Origin: Chitinophagales bacterium
Lineage (GTDB): Bacteria; Bacteroidota; Bacteroidia; Chitinophagales; UBA2359
Direction of reading: 5' to 3'
DNA length: 20,897 bases
NCBI GenBank assembly: GCA_020631035.1
Contig: JAHDIA010000011.1
Span: 1 to 20,897, forward strand
Shown: positions 6,637 through 15,248 of the stretch, in pieces
Layout of the letters: each line of letters opens with the position of its first letter
Position numbering within the stretch: the stretch's first letter is position 1
Notes under the pieces: generated by a model
Told to the model about the DNA's origin: nothing
The model's database searches: none
Seen by the model: only the letters and a program-made list of their open reading frames with translations
Made by a program: the position numbers and the translations under genes

Positions 6637-8865
6637 TCAATACCGTATTTCAGCTATCCCCAATTTGGCTTGATTGATGGTCCAAGTGTCGTAATCGGTG
6701 GTTTGAACCACTCCATCCATATTGCCATCTGCTTGTTGGTAAGTATAAATGACTGAAGGGTCTAATTTCCAAGCATTGTAATCGGATACTTGTAAGACGC
6801 CATCGCCTACATAATCTCCTGCAAACATTACATATTCTCCTGTAGGCAAGAGTTTTAATTGAGCTGTACCAAGTGCCTGTCCCGCCCCTGTGGTAAAGTC
6901 ATAAACCATTGAGCCTGCTCCTTGTATGGGCACACTGCTCATTACATCCAAATGGTTTCGGTGACGGACCACTACATAGTAATCGACTCCTATACTTAGG
7001 TTGTTAAACACCAATGGTGTTACGCCATCTACTCCTACAATATCTCCATTCTCTAGCAACAAACCCGCTACACTCTCGACCAAGCTCGTATTGGGTGTGG
7101 TGCCACTCAAATTGGGTGTTCCTGTACGCAATTCGACCAAGACCCAATCGACTGTATTGGTAGGGAATAGTGTTACCGATTCGGTACCCGCATAGAACCA
7201 AGGCCAAGTATTGTAAGGTTGAGCAGTAGGCAACAATCCATCATCTAATAATTTGGTTTTCATTGTACCAGAACTGTTGATGAATGCCCCTTCCAAATAG
7301 GCTCTTACTGTTAGTTGTAAACCAGGGGTGATACAATTGTCAACAATGATCTGTTGCGTACTTGAGTTGCTACAAGTTCCTTGTGTTATATCGTAAACAA
7401 TGTCTATGGGTGTTCCCCACAAATTGCTAGGAACACTGGTGGGATCGAAGCTAGTACCCGATACTCCTGGCCCACTAAATGTTCCACCCAAAGTGGTAGG
7501 TACAAGGCTTACAGCATTGTCTTGTACACAATAGGCACTTGCCAAGGTGGCAAAGCTTGCATCTGGCAGGGGTTCAACTGTTACCGTTACTGCTTGTGAA
7601 GGAGGAGAAACACATCCATTCCCATCAATGGTCTGTACTGAAAATGTCCCAGGTGTATTGACTAGAATGTTTTGTGTGGCTGCCCCTGTAGACCAAATGT
7701 ATCCAATGGCAGTGCTACTACTCAATACCACATCGTCGCCTTCACAAATGGTAATAGGTCCACTTGCAGTAATGCTTGGTGTAATGACCAAGTAATTGGT
7801 TACTTCTACTGCATTAGAAGTTGAGACACAGCCATCGGCATCTGTGACATCTACAGTATAAATTCCAGTTGTACTGGCGTAAATAGATTGTGTTGTGCTA
7901 CCATTAGACCACAAATAATTTTGGCCAGCAGGCAATGCTGTCAACAATACGCTGTCTCCTGGACAAATACTTTGGTTGCTTGCTGGGCTTATTTCTGCTA
8001 TGGGTGGTAAATTGACGATCACTTGCATTTGTGTGGCTGTCGCATCTAAGCCTTCGATATCTGCACACAATCCAAGATTGGTAATGTCTTTATTAATTTG
8101 TTCTACTGTAGCGGGTGTTAAGTTGTTTAAATAATTCAATATATTGGGTTCTGCATTTTGGTCGCTATAAGACAAGCCCCAAATGGTATACACTCCAGGA
8201 GCCAATGTGCTAAAATCAAAATCACCTGTTTGATTAAAATCAATTATGTTATAGGTAGGACTGATGTCATTGGCTAAAATATAAGCATAATCAAAACCTA
8301 CTGCTGGTAAGCTTTCGTCATTCGCTGTATAATCGTTTCCAAAAGCAGACAAATCATCGCCTTCGCATATGCTAAGGGGGCTTATTAGTCCATTTGGTGC
8401 TACAAGATCCCCTGCATCAGCATCCTCTGCCGTACAACAAATGTAAGTCAATTGTACATCTTGAGTAATAACCATATCGTTGACAAAATTGATGCTGATG
8501 GTATCTGGTTCGTAACAAGGGGCACTGTAGACAACATCAAAGGTCCCACAGTAGGCAATTCCTGTTGAGTAAAAGCCTGTCAAATCTGAATTAGCTTCTT
8601 CAAAATCGTAATTGAGGACGTCTATGCTTGCCCCTGAAATGGGTTGACCTGTACCTGCATCGGTAATGGTACCTTCTATTCGAGAGGCTGGATTACAATC
8701 TGCCCCAAATACATACAAGCCTTCTTGACGGTCAGAGGCAACAATGGTTCCCGATGGGAAGAAAGGATAGACACCCCAACATCCATTGTATCCACCACCT
8801 GTATAAGCAGGGGAAGTATCGTAATGTTCTACTTCTACCAAATTAGATGGATCAGAGAAATCTAC
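6637..8865 (-). CDS. 3' part of the frameshifted M36/choice-of-anchor B protein: propeller end, Ig-like repeats, C-terminal module
   Basis: This frame continues the upstream part (8862-13244) after a -1 shift and has no ATG near its 5' end, only a TTG at 8841, so it is very probably not an independent gene. Numbered from that TTG: 1-50 completes the choice-of-anchor B propeller (NGCWGVYPFFPSGTIVASD); 53-135 is a carboxypeptidase-regulatory-like beta domain (IEGTITDAGTGQPISGASI); 280-500 holds at least two Ig/PKD-like repeats, each with SICPGD or TICEGD and YLWSNG or YIWSTG; 508-734 is the C-terminal module shared with the two M12B proteases here (VDWVLVELR, YYVVVRHRNHLDVMS), ending in two Ca2+-loop, dockerin-like repeats (GDYVGDGVLQVSDYNAW and DGNMDGVVQTTDYDTW). 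It would be extracellular. A good terminator follows at 6572-6601. Confidence 0.85.
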   Translation of the reverse strand, partial: VDFSDPSNLVEVEHYDTSPAYTGGGYNGCWGVYPFFPSGTIVASDRQEGLYVFGADCNPASRIEGTITDAGTGQPISGASIDVLNYDFEEANSDLTGFYSTGIAYCGTFDVVYSAPCYEPDTISINFVNDMVITQDVQLTYICCTAEDADAGDLVAPNGLISPLSICEGDDLSAFGNDYTANDESLPAVGFDYAYILANDISPTYNIIDFNQTGDFDFSTLAPGVYTIWGLSYSDQNAEPNILNYLNNLTPATVEQINKDITNLGLCADIEGLDATATQMQVIVNLPPIAEISPASNQSICPGDSVLLTALPAGQNYLWSNGSTTQSIYASTTGIYTVDVTDADGCVSTSNAVEVTNYLVITPSITASGPITICEGDDVVLSSSTAIGYIWSTGAATQNILVNTPGTFSVQTIDGNGCVSPPSQAVTVTVEPLPDASFATLASAYCVQDNAVSLVPTTLGGTFSGPGVSGTSFDPTSVPSNLWGTPIDIVYDITQGTCSNSSTQQIIVDNCITPGLQLTVRAYLEGAFINSSGTMKTKLLDDGLLPTAQPYNTWPWFYAGTESVTLFPTNTVDWVLVELRTGTPNLSGTTPNTSLVESVAGLLLENGDIVGVDGVTPLVFNNLSIGVDYYVVVRHRNHLDVMSSVPIQGAGSMVYDFTTGAGQALGTAQLKLLPTGEYVMFAGDYVGDGVLQVSDYNAWKLDPSVIYTYQQADGNMDGVVQTTDYDTWTINQAKLGIAEIRY

Positions 8866-8877
8866 AATCCCGAAGTA
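8853..8877 (-). other. Frameshift junction splitting the M36/choice-of-anchor B gene
   Basis: On the minus strand the upstream frame reads ...TCG GGA TTG TAG, stopping after SYYTSGL. The frame one base back reads GTA GAT TTC TCT GAT CCA (VDFSDPSN), which is exactly how an LVIVD propeller blade continues. Comparable blades in the same protein have three residues between Leu and Asp (GLLIID), so two residues plus one base, 7 nt, appear missing. A parent GGATTGCGGATTGTAGAT that lost one of two GGATTG repeats would give this sequence exactly. No slippery heptamer is present, so programmed frameshifting is unlikely. Assembly or read error remains possible. Confidence 0.8.
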
Positions 8878-11800
8878 TAGTAGGAAGCAACTATGTAATC
8901 GCCTTTGATGAATACATTATGAGGTGTCACATTGGTACCAGGGAAACTCTCAATATTGTCTAAGTAAACAATGTTGCTCAAATCAGATATATCATAGGTG
9001 TTAATACCTAGACCCGTATTGCCACCGACCTCATCTACTGCGACCAAAATATTGCCATCATCAGACACCCAACAAGCGTGAGTAAAGTCGCCAGGTGTGG
9101 GTTGTAGTGCCAAAACTTCATTGGCAGTGATTACACCATTTGGCAAAGAGGCAATTCCTGAAACATCGACCACACCAAAGGTTCCATCATAAATATGCGA
9201 TGTATACAAAGTATCTCCTCTGGCATAGCCATCGTGTACATAAGTATCTTTTCCTGAAATAATGTTGTATCTTGGATAAGCTCCAATGTAAGTTGGATTG
9301 CTTGGATTGCTTGCCACATCTACAATGAGTGTTCCTGCGGTTGTAGTTGTACCTGGAATATTACTGCTACAAGTTGCTCCAAACAAATAGGCTTTACCAA
9401 ACTCATCTATAAAAATGTTGTGGCTATCAGTATAGCCAATACCAAAATCGGTATTGTAAGTAGTAATGGACGAAGTAACAGGATCGGTTGTTAGCCCACT
9501 CAAATCAATGATGAGCAATCCACCTCCACTGGCAGATTCATTGACAATGTAAGCATAAGAATCCCACGTTTTTAAATCTCTCCAACCAATGTTGACACCG
9601 CTAATGTAGTGAACCTCCACTGGATTTTCAGGATCAGCTATACTAACGATAGATACCCCATTGACCAAACCAACCAAGGCATACTCGGTACCATCTGGTG
9701 CGGTATATCCCCAAATATCGTTGGGATTGCCACTGAGTACCAATTTACTTTTAAAATTCAATAACAATGGATCAATGGTTACATCAACGGTATCCATTGC
9801 CGTACAAGTTCCATCCGAAACAGTCAGAATGTACATTCCATCTGCATCTACAACAGGCATTGCAGTATTGGCTCCTGAAACAATGTTTCCATCAGGTGTG
9901 GTCCAAGTATAAGTTGAAATCGCCCCATTGATGGAGGTAGACATACTTCCGTCTAATGTCGCCGTTTGCCCATCGCACAATTCTGAGATTTCCGCCACTG
10001 CTTCACAATTTGGACCAATGACCAAGAATCTTGCTTCATCACAATTATTTTCTTGTCCTGTTGCAGTTACACAAGCGGTATTTATCAGCTCAACCGCATC
10101 TACAATTGCGACGTCGTCAACATACCATCCATTGCCACCTACAAATTCATCGCAAGACATTCTAAAACGCACCTGAACATTTAGCCCCACATAAGAACTA
10201 AGGTCCACAATGGTTTCAAGATACCCTAAACTTTGTCCTGTAAAAGCTTGTCGCCCACTAATAGAACTGGCTGCATTGACTTGCATTACATTGTTGTAGC
10301 CATTTTGAATCATATATTGCCCTAAATCTGTCCAGTTGGCTCCACCATTGCTAGAAATTTCAACCACTCCCCCATCCCAAGTAGACTCTGTATCGTACTC
10401 ATGGAAAAAGCGCAATTGTGGGTTGTTGCCTGTAATGGGTACTGCTGTGGTGAGTGTCAATGCAAAATCTGTGATGGTGTCTTTGTCTATGGCATACCAA
10501 GCATTGCTTCCACTATTGGGATTGCTTGTTCCATTGACCCAATTGTAGGAATTGCCATACAAATTATTGGTCGTCCAAAGTGTATTGCCATTGTCCATAT
10601 TGTCTAATACAGAAAATACAGAATAAGCAGGTCCAACCGCTTTGGCATCATAAGAACAAAGCATACTGCCCGAGCTTACCAAAGAAGTTGGCGTAAAGGT
10701 TAAAATATTTCCATTGGTTGTCACTCCACAAGTAGCCGAACCATTGACATATTCCAAACCTATTGGCAAGGTGTCTTTGATGGTTACATTGGACAAACTA
10801 GAAGCTGTAAAATTGTCTACATCAATATCAAAGTTGATGTTTTGTCCTATTTGTACTGTTGGTTGATTGGCAATTTTGCTTATGCTCAAAATATTGTTGC
10901 AAGAAGCTGGTAAGTCAAAAGCTTCTGTTCCATCACAACGGCTGGTACTGGCTCCTTGACTGGCACTGGCTCCCAAACCTCTATTGGCAAATGCCTGCCA
11001 AATCAGACACTCATTGGCTCCTCCATTGTTGATTTGATCGGCCTGTAAAATGGCATCTCTTCCATCTACAAATCCAGGGCTACAAGGTTGTAGCTTCATC
11101 CCATCCATTATCAATTGTGCCACAATATTGTTGCCTCCTGTTCCATTGTAAATATCTGGGTCAAAACCATATTGGTCTATGAATGCCCAGGTCAAGTCCC
11201 AGAGCATTGTAGACCATACAAAACCTACTCCGTGCGGAACCGTAACTTCAGCATTACATAAGTCCCCATAAGTATATGGATTAATGGCAAAATCTGATGA
11301 ATAAGGTGCTGGGCGAATACCTGAACCTGTAATTGGTTGGTTTTGTGCAAAAGTTCCTACTCCTCTTTTGTCTCCCGATGCATCCCCTGCTTCAATGGTC
11401 ATCCACATCCCAATCCAATCACTCCAACCTTCCCCCATTTGTTCTTCGTTGCTCAAACAACCAGAGTTGCCAGGTCCACCTGTCAATCGAATAGAAACTC
11501 CATGCCCATATTCGTGTGCAATGATGCCATTGTCGAAGTCTCCATCAATATTGGCACTACTACCAGAAGAAGACATTGTAACATTAACGGTTGGAATGGC
11601 TGCACGAATGGCTGCACAATCTGCTTGACTAATCATTACAGAAGGAATGGTGATAGATGCATCTGTTCCACTCATAGTAATGGGTCCTCCTGCCACATTG
11701 TTACAAACTACACAGGCTATTGCCCCTGCATTTTGTGCTTCTTTTACTTTGACTACAAAAGTGCAATTACCTCTATCAATTACAGCAATATTGCCATTAA

Positions 11801-13244
11801 CGGCTGCTGCATTAATCAAAGGATTACATCCTTCTGATGGATTGGCTGTTCCATCATCAACTATGACCAAATTACCAGAGATTGAGGCTGGATTAATGGG
11901 CAAACCAGGTCCAAACCCTGCTTGTATAGCATTATATGAACCTGCTACTCCCCCAGGAGAATTAACCTGAAAGTTTACCATAGCACCAGCTGTCCACTCG
12001 AACATTTGCATTCTACCATTGGAACCATCGGGTGGAGAAGAAAAATTGGCATTGTTGGTACCCGAACCATCTTGACAATCGGCATACACAAAATCATTGC
12101 CATTGCCACCACGTCCCATATTGTCATTCTGGAAATTACCACTTGCCTCATCAAAGCCATATTGGTAAAATACATCGTGAATCAAATTGTTCCAATAAAA
12201 AAGATTGGTAGTTGCAGCATCGGTATAAGTAGAAGGATCATTGTTTAGATTGAGTGGGTAATCATAGGTAAAGGTCGCCGAGTTGGGACTGGCTCCTGTT
12301 CCATTGTTTCCATTTCTATCTTCTTGTGCCCAAACATTGTTGCCTCTGGTGTAGTTGTAGGTTTGATTGCCATCGTTGTGCCAACCCAAAGTGGCTGAAG
12401 GGTCACCCGCCAACCAAGGATCAACTTCTAGTGTTCTCGAACCGTGATTGGGACTTTCTACAGGATAAGCATATACTCTATAACCATTGGCAACAGGAGC
12501 TTTCAAATCACTATCCATTTCTTTTTCAGCAAAATGTGGTTCACAATCCATCTCATTGTGCTGATGCATATGCCCTTCTTCTGAACAATGCTCATCCCAC
12601 TGGCAATTGATGGTCCAAGTAATTTTGTTTAAGATTTCACCTGTCACTGCATCAATTTGGTAATTCCACCAATGAAGGTCTTGGGCTGTAAGCAAAGCTA
12701 TGTCCCAAGCCAAGCGTACATCGCCTTCTTTTGTGAGGTAATATATTGGACTTATTTTTATTGGATCAGCAGCAATGCTATTGTCTGCCAAAACCATTTC
12801 CAATGCATTGCCCTCTACGCTTTGAGCAATCTGCAAAGGCTCGTCAATTCTCAAATTCAAATCTTGGGCCATTGCCTCTACTGCTTTGAGTGGCTCTGTT
12901 TGTGGAACAGTTGTATTGACCTTTGTCACCAAATCAACCACAAAGCTATTATGGTAATTCACCAATTGTCCTCTACGGTCAATAGCAAGATTCATCACAG
13001 CATTGCTTACACCAATACCATTAAAACTTTGTCTCAAATATAAATGGGTAATACGGTTGTGTCGGCTTACATATTGATCTGTAACAATTGGGTGGGAAAC
13101 GTCTTGATTGCTTAGATCAGAAGCACGTTGAATCTCTTCTAAAAAGTTGGCTATTTCATTTTTGTCATAGATACCATTATTGGCCACTCCAATAAGGCTG
13201 ACAAATAGAAACCCTAGCCAGAGGGGAATAAACTCTAGTTTCAT
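8862..13244 (-). CDS. 5' part of secreted M36 fungalysin-type metallopeptidase with choice-of-anchor B domain (frameshifted)
   Basis: Secreted zinc protease, 1460 residues before a premature stop; with the downstream frame the whole gene would encode about 2,200. Signal peptide 1-21 (FIPLWLGFLFVSLIGVANNG). An FTP/PepSY-like propeptide follows (about 28-205). The M36 catalytic domain (about 250-775) has HEYGH at 577-581 (ligands His577 and His581, base Glu578) and the third ligand Glu605 in GEGWSDW. A PA domain is inserted before the active site (about 455-560, IDRGNCTFVVKVKEAQNAGA). Next come a DUF11-like domain (785-870), a jelly-roll/MAM-like domain (about 876-1050), an Ig/PKD-like domain (1085-1157) and an LVIVD choice-of-anchor B propeller (1160 onward). 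A His/Cys-rich stretch (CQWDEHCSEEGHMHQHN, 214-230) in the propeptide could bind metal. The catalytic part is intact; the anchor part is lost unless the frame is restored. ATG at 13244. Confidence 0.9.
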   Translation of the reverse strand: MKLEFIPLWLGFLFVSLIGVANNGIYDKNEIANFLEEIQRASDLSNQDVSHPIVTDQYVSRHNRITHLYLRQSFNGIGVSNAVMNLAIDRRGQLVNYHNSFVVDLVTKVNTTVPQTEPLKAVEAMAQDLNLRIDEPLQIAQSVEGNALEMVLADNSIAADPIKISPIYYLTKEGDVRLAWDIALLTAQDLHWWNYQIDAVTGEILNKITWTINCQWDEHCSEEGHMHQHNEMDCEPHFAEKEMDSDLKAPVANGYRVYAYPVESPNHGSRTLEVDPWLAGDPSATLGWHNDGNQTYNYTRGNNVWAQEDRNGNNGTGASPNSATFTYDYPLNLNNDPSTYTDAATTNLFYWNNLIHDVFYQYGFDEASGNFQNDNMGRGGNGNDFVYADCQDGSGTNNANFSSPPDGSNGRMQMFEWTAGAMVNFQVNSPGGVAGSYNAIQAGFGPGLPINPASISGNLVIVDDGTANPSEGCNPLINAAAVNGNIAVIDRGNCTFVVKVKEAQNAGAIACVVCNNVAGGPITMSGTDASITIPSVMISQADCAAIRAAIPTVNVTMSSSGSSANIDGDFDNGIIAHEYGHGVSIRLTGGPGNSGCLSNEEQMGEGWSDWIGMWMTIEAGDASGDKRGVGTFAQNQPITGSGIRPAPYSSDFAINPYTYGDLCNAEVTVPHGVGFVWSTMLWDLTWAFIDQYGFDPDIYNGTGGNNIVAQLIMDGMKLQPCSPGFVDGRDAILQADQINNGGANECLIWQAFANRGLGASASQGASTSRCDGTEAFDLPASCNNILSISKIANQPTVQIGQNINFDIDVDNFTASSLSNVTIKDTLPIGLEYVNGSATCGVTTNGNILTFTPTSLVSSGSMLCSYDAKAVGPAYSVFSVLDNMDNGNTLWTTNNLYGNSYNWVNGTSNPNSGSNAWYAIDKDTITDFALTLTTAVPITGNNPQLRFFHEYDTESTWDGGVVEISSNGGANWTDLGQYMIQNGYNNVMQVNAASSISGRQAFTGQSLGYLETIVDLSSYVGLNVQVRFRMSCDEFVGGNGWYVDDVAIVDAVELINTACVTATGQENNCDEARFLVIGPNCEAVAEISELCDGQTATLDGSMSTSINGAISTYTWTTPDGNIVSGANTAMPVVDADGMYILTVSDGTCTAMDTVDVTIDPLLLNFKSKLVLSGNPNDIWGYTAPDGTEYALVGLVNGVSIVSIADPENPVEVHYISGVNIGWRDLKTWDSYAYIVNESASGGGLLIIDLSGLTTDPVTSSITTYNTDFGIGYTDSHNIFIDEFGKAYLFGATCSSNIPGTTTTAGTLIVDVASNPSNPTYIGAYPRYNIISGKDTYVHDGYARGDTLYTSHIYDGTFGVVDVSGIASLPNGVITANEVLALQPTPGDFTHACWVSDDGNILVAVDEVGGNTGLGINTYDISDLSNIVYLDNIESFPGTNVTPHNVFIKGDYIVASYYTSGL

Positions 13245-13780
13245 GTTAGGCTAAATTTTAATTCATAGATACGTACTTTCTGATACTTATTCTAATAGAA
13301 TAATGTTTCATTATATAAAGTGTTTATTAATGTACAATTAATATATACTTATAAAAATCAGATATAATGTGAAGTGTTTGACATTTGTAGGATTGCCTAA
13401 ACAGTCCATTCTTTAGAGTGTTATTGTTTGCTCAAAAATTACAGCGAAGATGATTTTTAAATCAAAAAGCAGCACAAAAATAGAAAAGTAATTTATATGG
13501 TAGGTATAAAAAAGAAAGGAGTTAATGTAAAACGATAAGGTTTGACAATAACTCCCACTAATTAACACTAAACTATTACTGGAATGAATTACACTGATAC
13601 AAAGTTAAATCAAGTCCAAGAAATAATATTTATAAAAAAAGTGCTTTCTTACGTCTTCAAAAGTCATTTTCTCAGTAATATTTTGTTCTTTGCTAAACTT
13701 TTAAAAGGAAAAGCTGTTGTTTTCATTGTTAAAAACGATATTTGCATTTTTATTCAAATCCTTTAAAAACTTGACAATCA
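13245..13780. promoter_or_regulatory. AT-rich divergent intergenic region between M36 protease and ferredoxin reductase
   Basis: This 536-bp gap holds the 5' regions of two divergent genes and no convincing gene. An inverted repeat TTATTCTA-A-TAGAATAA (13287-13303) lies about 43 bp upstream of the protease ATG and is a candidate operator. CAAAAATA at 13475-13482 reads TATTTTTG on the minus strand, fitting the -7 pattern TAnnTTTG, but without a clear -33 box and in AT-rich DNA where chance matches are common. A 60-codon Lys/Ile/Phe-rich frame (13584-13766) is judged spurious. Confidence 0.4.
13287..13303. promoter_or_regulatory. Inverted repeat upstream of the M36 protease gene
   Basis: TTATTCTA-A-TAGAATAA is a perfect 8-1-8 inverted repeat centred about 50 bp before the protease start. 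Size and place suit a dimeric regulator binding site; no protein can be named. Confidence 0.35.
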
Positions 13781-14851
13781 ATGGCTGGCAAAACTTTTCC
13801 TCTTACAGTGAGTGAAGTGGCAAACAATACCGCAGATACCATCACCATTACATTTGACATTCCAACACACTTAAAAAATGAATTTGACTATGATCCTGGT
13901 CAATATCTTACATTGGAGGTAGAAATTAATGGCAAAAAAGAACGCAGGGCTTATTCTATGTGTACCAGTCCATTGACCGACTTACAGCCCGCTGTAACAG
14001 TCAAAAGATTGCCTGGTGGTCTGGTCTCTAACTACTTGAATGACAATATTAAAGCTGGTGATACCATTAAAGTTTTGCCTCCCTACGGCAACTTTGTGGT
14101 TAACCTCAACGAAAGCCATCAAAAACAATACATCATATATGGGGCTGGTAGTGGCATTACTCCGCTTATGTCCATCATCAAATCAGTTTTGTCGTTTGAA
14201 AAACAATCTAAAGTTGCTTTACTGTATGGAAATAGAAATGAGGACTCTGTTATTTTTCGTTCAGAACTAGCCGCTCTACAACAAGCACATTCTGAGCGTT
14301 TTCAAATCACTCATACTCTTTCTCAAGCACAATCACTTTGGACAGGAGAAACAGGTAGAATTGATGTAGAAAAAATCAAATCTTTCGCCTTTAAATATGG
14401 CGACAACAATTTGCAAAAAGAATACTTTATTTGTGGTCCTACAGATATGATTGTCTTAGCAGTACAAACACTTGAAGAGATGCACATTGCTGCTAACAAC
14501 ATTCACAAAGAATATTTTGTCTTACCTGACAAAGAACCAGACGCAGAAATAGTCGAAGCAGTCAATGAATCGGGTCCTCAAAAAGTTAAGGTGATTCACG
14601 AAAATCAAGAGTACGAAATCGAAGTCAGCCCCAACGAAAGCATTTTAGATGCTGCCTTAGACAACGATATTGACGCGCCCTTTTCTTGTATGGCGGCTGC
14701 CTGTGCAACTTGTCGTGCCAAAGTCCTATCAGGCAAAGTGGTAATGGACGATAGAGAAATGCTTTCTGACGAAGAAATAGAAGAAGGTTATGTCTTGACT
14801 TGCCAGGCTCACCCCGTCTCTGCTGATGTGGTATTGACCTTTGACGAGTAA
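13781..14851 (+). CDS. Ferredoxin reductase-type flavoprotein with C-terminal 2Fe-2S domain (PaaE-like)
   Basis: NAD(P)H-dependent electron-transfer flavoprotein of 356 residues, the length of PaaE. Domains in order: FAD-binding barrel (1-110) with RAYSMCTSP (56-64); NAD(P)-binding Rossmann domain (115-245) with YGAGSGITPLMS (120-131) and CGPTDM (218-223); plant-type ferredoxin (268-356) with cluster ligands Cys303, Cys308, Cys311 and Cys341 in the CX4CX2C...C pattern. It would pass electrons from NAD(P)H via FAD to the iron-sulfur cluster and on to an oxygenase. In PaaE the partner is the phenylacetyl-CoA epoxidase PaaABCD, but no paa gene is in the window, so the partner is unknown; orphan homologues are common in Bacteroidota. 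Start is the ATG at 13781, nine bases after a TTGACA. Monocistronic. Confidence 0.9.
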   Translation: MAGKTFPLTVSEVANNTADTITITFDIPTHLKNEFDYDPGQYLTLEVEINGKKERRAYSMCTSPLTDLQPAVTVKRLPGGLVSNYLNDNIKAGDTIKVLPPYGNFVVNLNESHQKQYIIYGAGSGITPLMSIIKSVLSFEKQSKVALLYGNRNEDSVIFRSELAALQQAHSERFQITHTLSQAQSLWTGETGRIDVEKIKSFAFKYGDNNLQKEYFICGPTDMIVLAVQTLEEMHIAANNIHKEYFVLPDKEPDAEIVEAVNESGPQKVKVIHENQEYEIEVSPNESILDAALDNDIDAPFSCMAAACATCRAKVLSGKVVMDDREMLSDEEIEEGYVLTCQAHPVSADVVLTFDE

Positions 14852-14986
14852 ATTTAATTGTGAGTTATAAATTGTGAATTGTAAGTTGTCCTAGAGTGGT
14901 TTGTATTCTGTGGTTGAGTGAGTAAAAAAAGAACAAGGAATGGCTAGCCATTCGTAATTCGTAACTCTACATTCTAAATTTATTTT

Positions 14987-15085
14987 GGGGCATCGTCTCT
15001 CTTTCATGGCTGCGTTCAATCTGGTTAGCCAACGCATACTTTAGGCTGCGTACAAGGGGATTTCCTCCCGCTCATCCGACGCTAT
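14987..15085 (-). ncRNA. Possible structured RNA with alternative hairpins
   Basis: On the minus strand ACGCA(...)TGCGT and GCGTT(...)AACGC share the same middle GCGT, so the two stems exclude each other; ACGCAGCC occurs twice. TGG-CTAA-CCA can form inside the second stem. The segment has higher GC than the flanks, and begins with GGATGAGCGGGAGG, which resembles the 3' end of the structured elements elsewhere in the window. No family is recognised and the call is weak. Confidence 0.3.
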
Positions 15086-15090
15086 AAAAA

Positions 15091-15204
15091 AGGTTCTTTG
15101 ACAATTTTTGAGGAAGAGAGCGAATTCTTAAACAAGCTATCCAGTCGCCTGCGGCTCCCTTCTATTTGTTCAAGAATCACTCTCCAAAAATTGTCAAAGA
15201 ACCT
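15091..15204. repeat. Long hairpin / MITE-like element with perfect 20-bp inverted arms
   Basis: AGGTTCTTTGACAATTTTTG (15091-15110) is the exact reverse complement of 15185-15204. Pairing continues imperfectly inward (GAATTCTTAAACAA against GATTCTTGAACAA on the other strand). The middle, read on the minus strand, is AGAAGGGAGCCGCAGGCGAC followed by TGGATAGC, with a GCC-GCA-GGC mini-hairpin. Both sides are flanked by A-runs that could be target duplications. At 114 bp with no coding content it fits a MITE or a large RNA hairpin. No transposase is in the window. Confidence 0.6.
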
Positions 15205-15236
15205 AAAAAAATCGCTCTACACAATTGTAGAGCGAT
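15204..15236 (-). terminator. Second terminator unit downstream of the M12B protease gene
   Basis: On the minus strand ATCGCTCTAC-AATTGT-GTAGAGCGAT forms a perfect 10-bp stem (15236-15211) followed by a run of T (plus-strand A's 15205-15210), a strong intrinsic terminator. It is preceded on that strand by GGGGCAAGAGCCC, like the first unit. Confidence 0.75.
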
Positions 15237-15248
15237 CAAAAAAACTAG

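Noticed and set aside
6637..6720. Classical type IX secretion C-terminal sorting signal at the protein ends
   Set aside because: The ends IAEIRY and ADPIQY follow Ca2+-loop repeats and lack the usual type A CTD pattern; the shared module is the better candidate for targeting.
8853..8877. Programmed -1 ribosomal frameshift in the choice-of-anchor B gene
   Set aside because: No slippery heptamer (X XXY YYZ) precedes the stop and no stable downstream hairpin is obvious; a 7-bp loss between GGATTG repeats explains the sequence and the missing residues better.
11337..11837. 166-codon plus-strand frame opposite the M36 protease
   Set aside because: A shadow of the protease gene: Cys/Thr/Asn-rich, low-complexity protein, while the minus frame has an intact HEYGH domain.
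13584..13766. 60-codon plus-strand frame ahead of the ferredoxin reductase gene
   Set aside because: Composition is what random AT-rich DNA gives (Ile, Lys, Phe), there is no recognisable motif or start signal, and it lies in the 5' region of the next gene.
13781..14851. Firm assignment of the reductase as paaE
   Set aside because: Domain order and length agree, but no paaABCD or other phenylacetate gene is in the window, so only the family is claimed.
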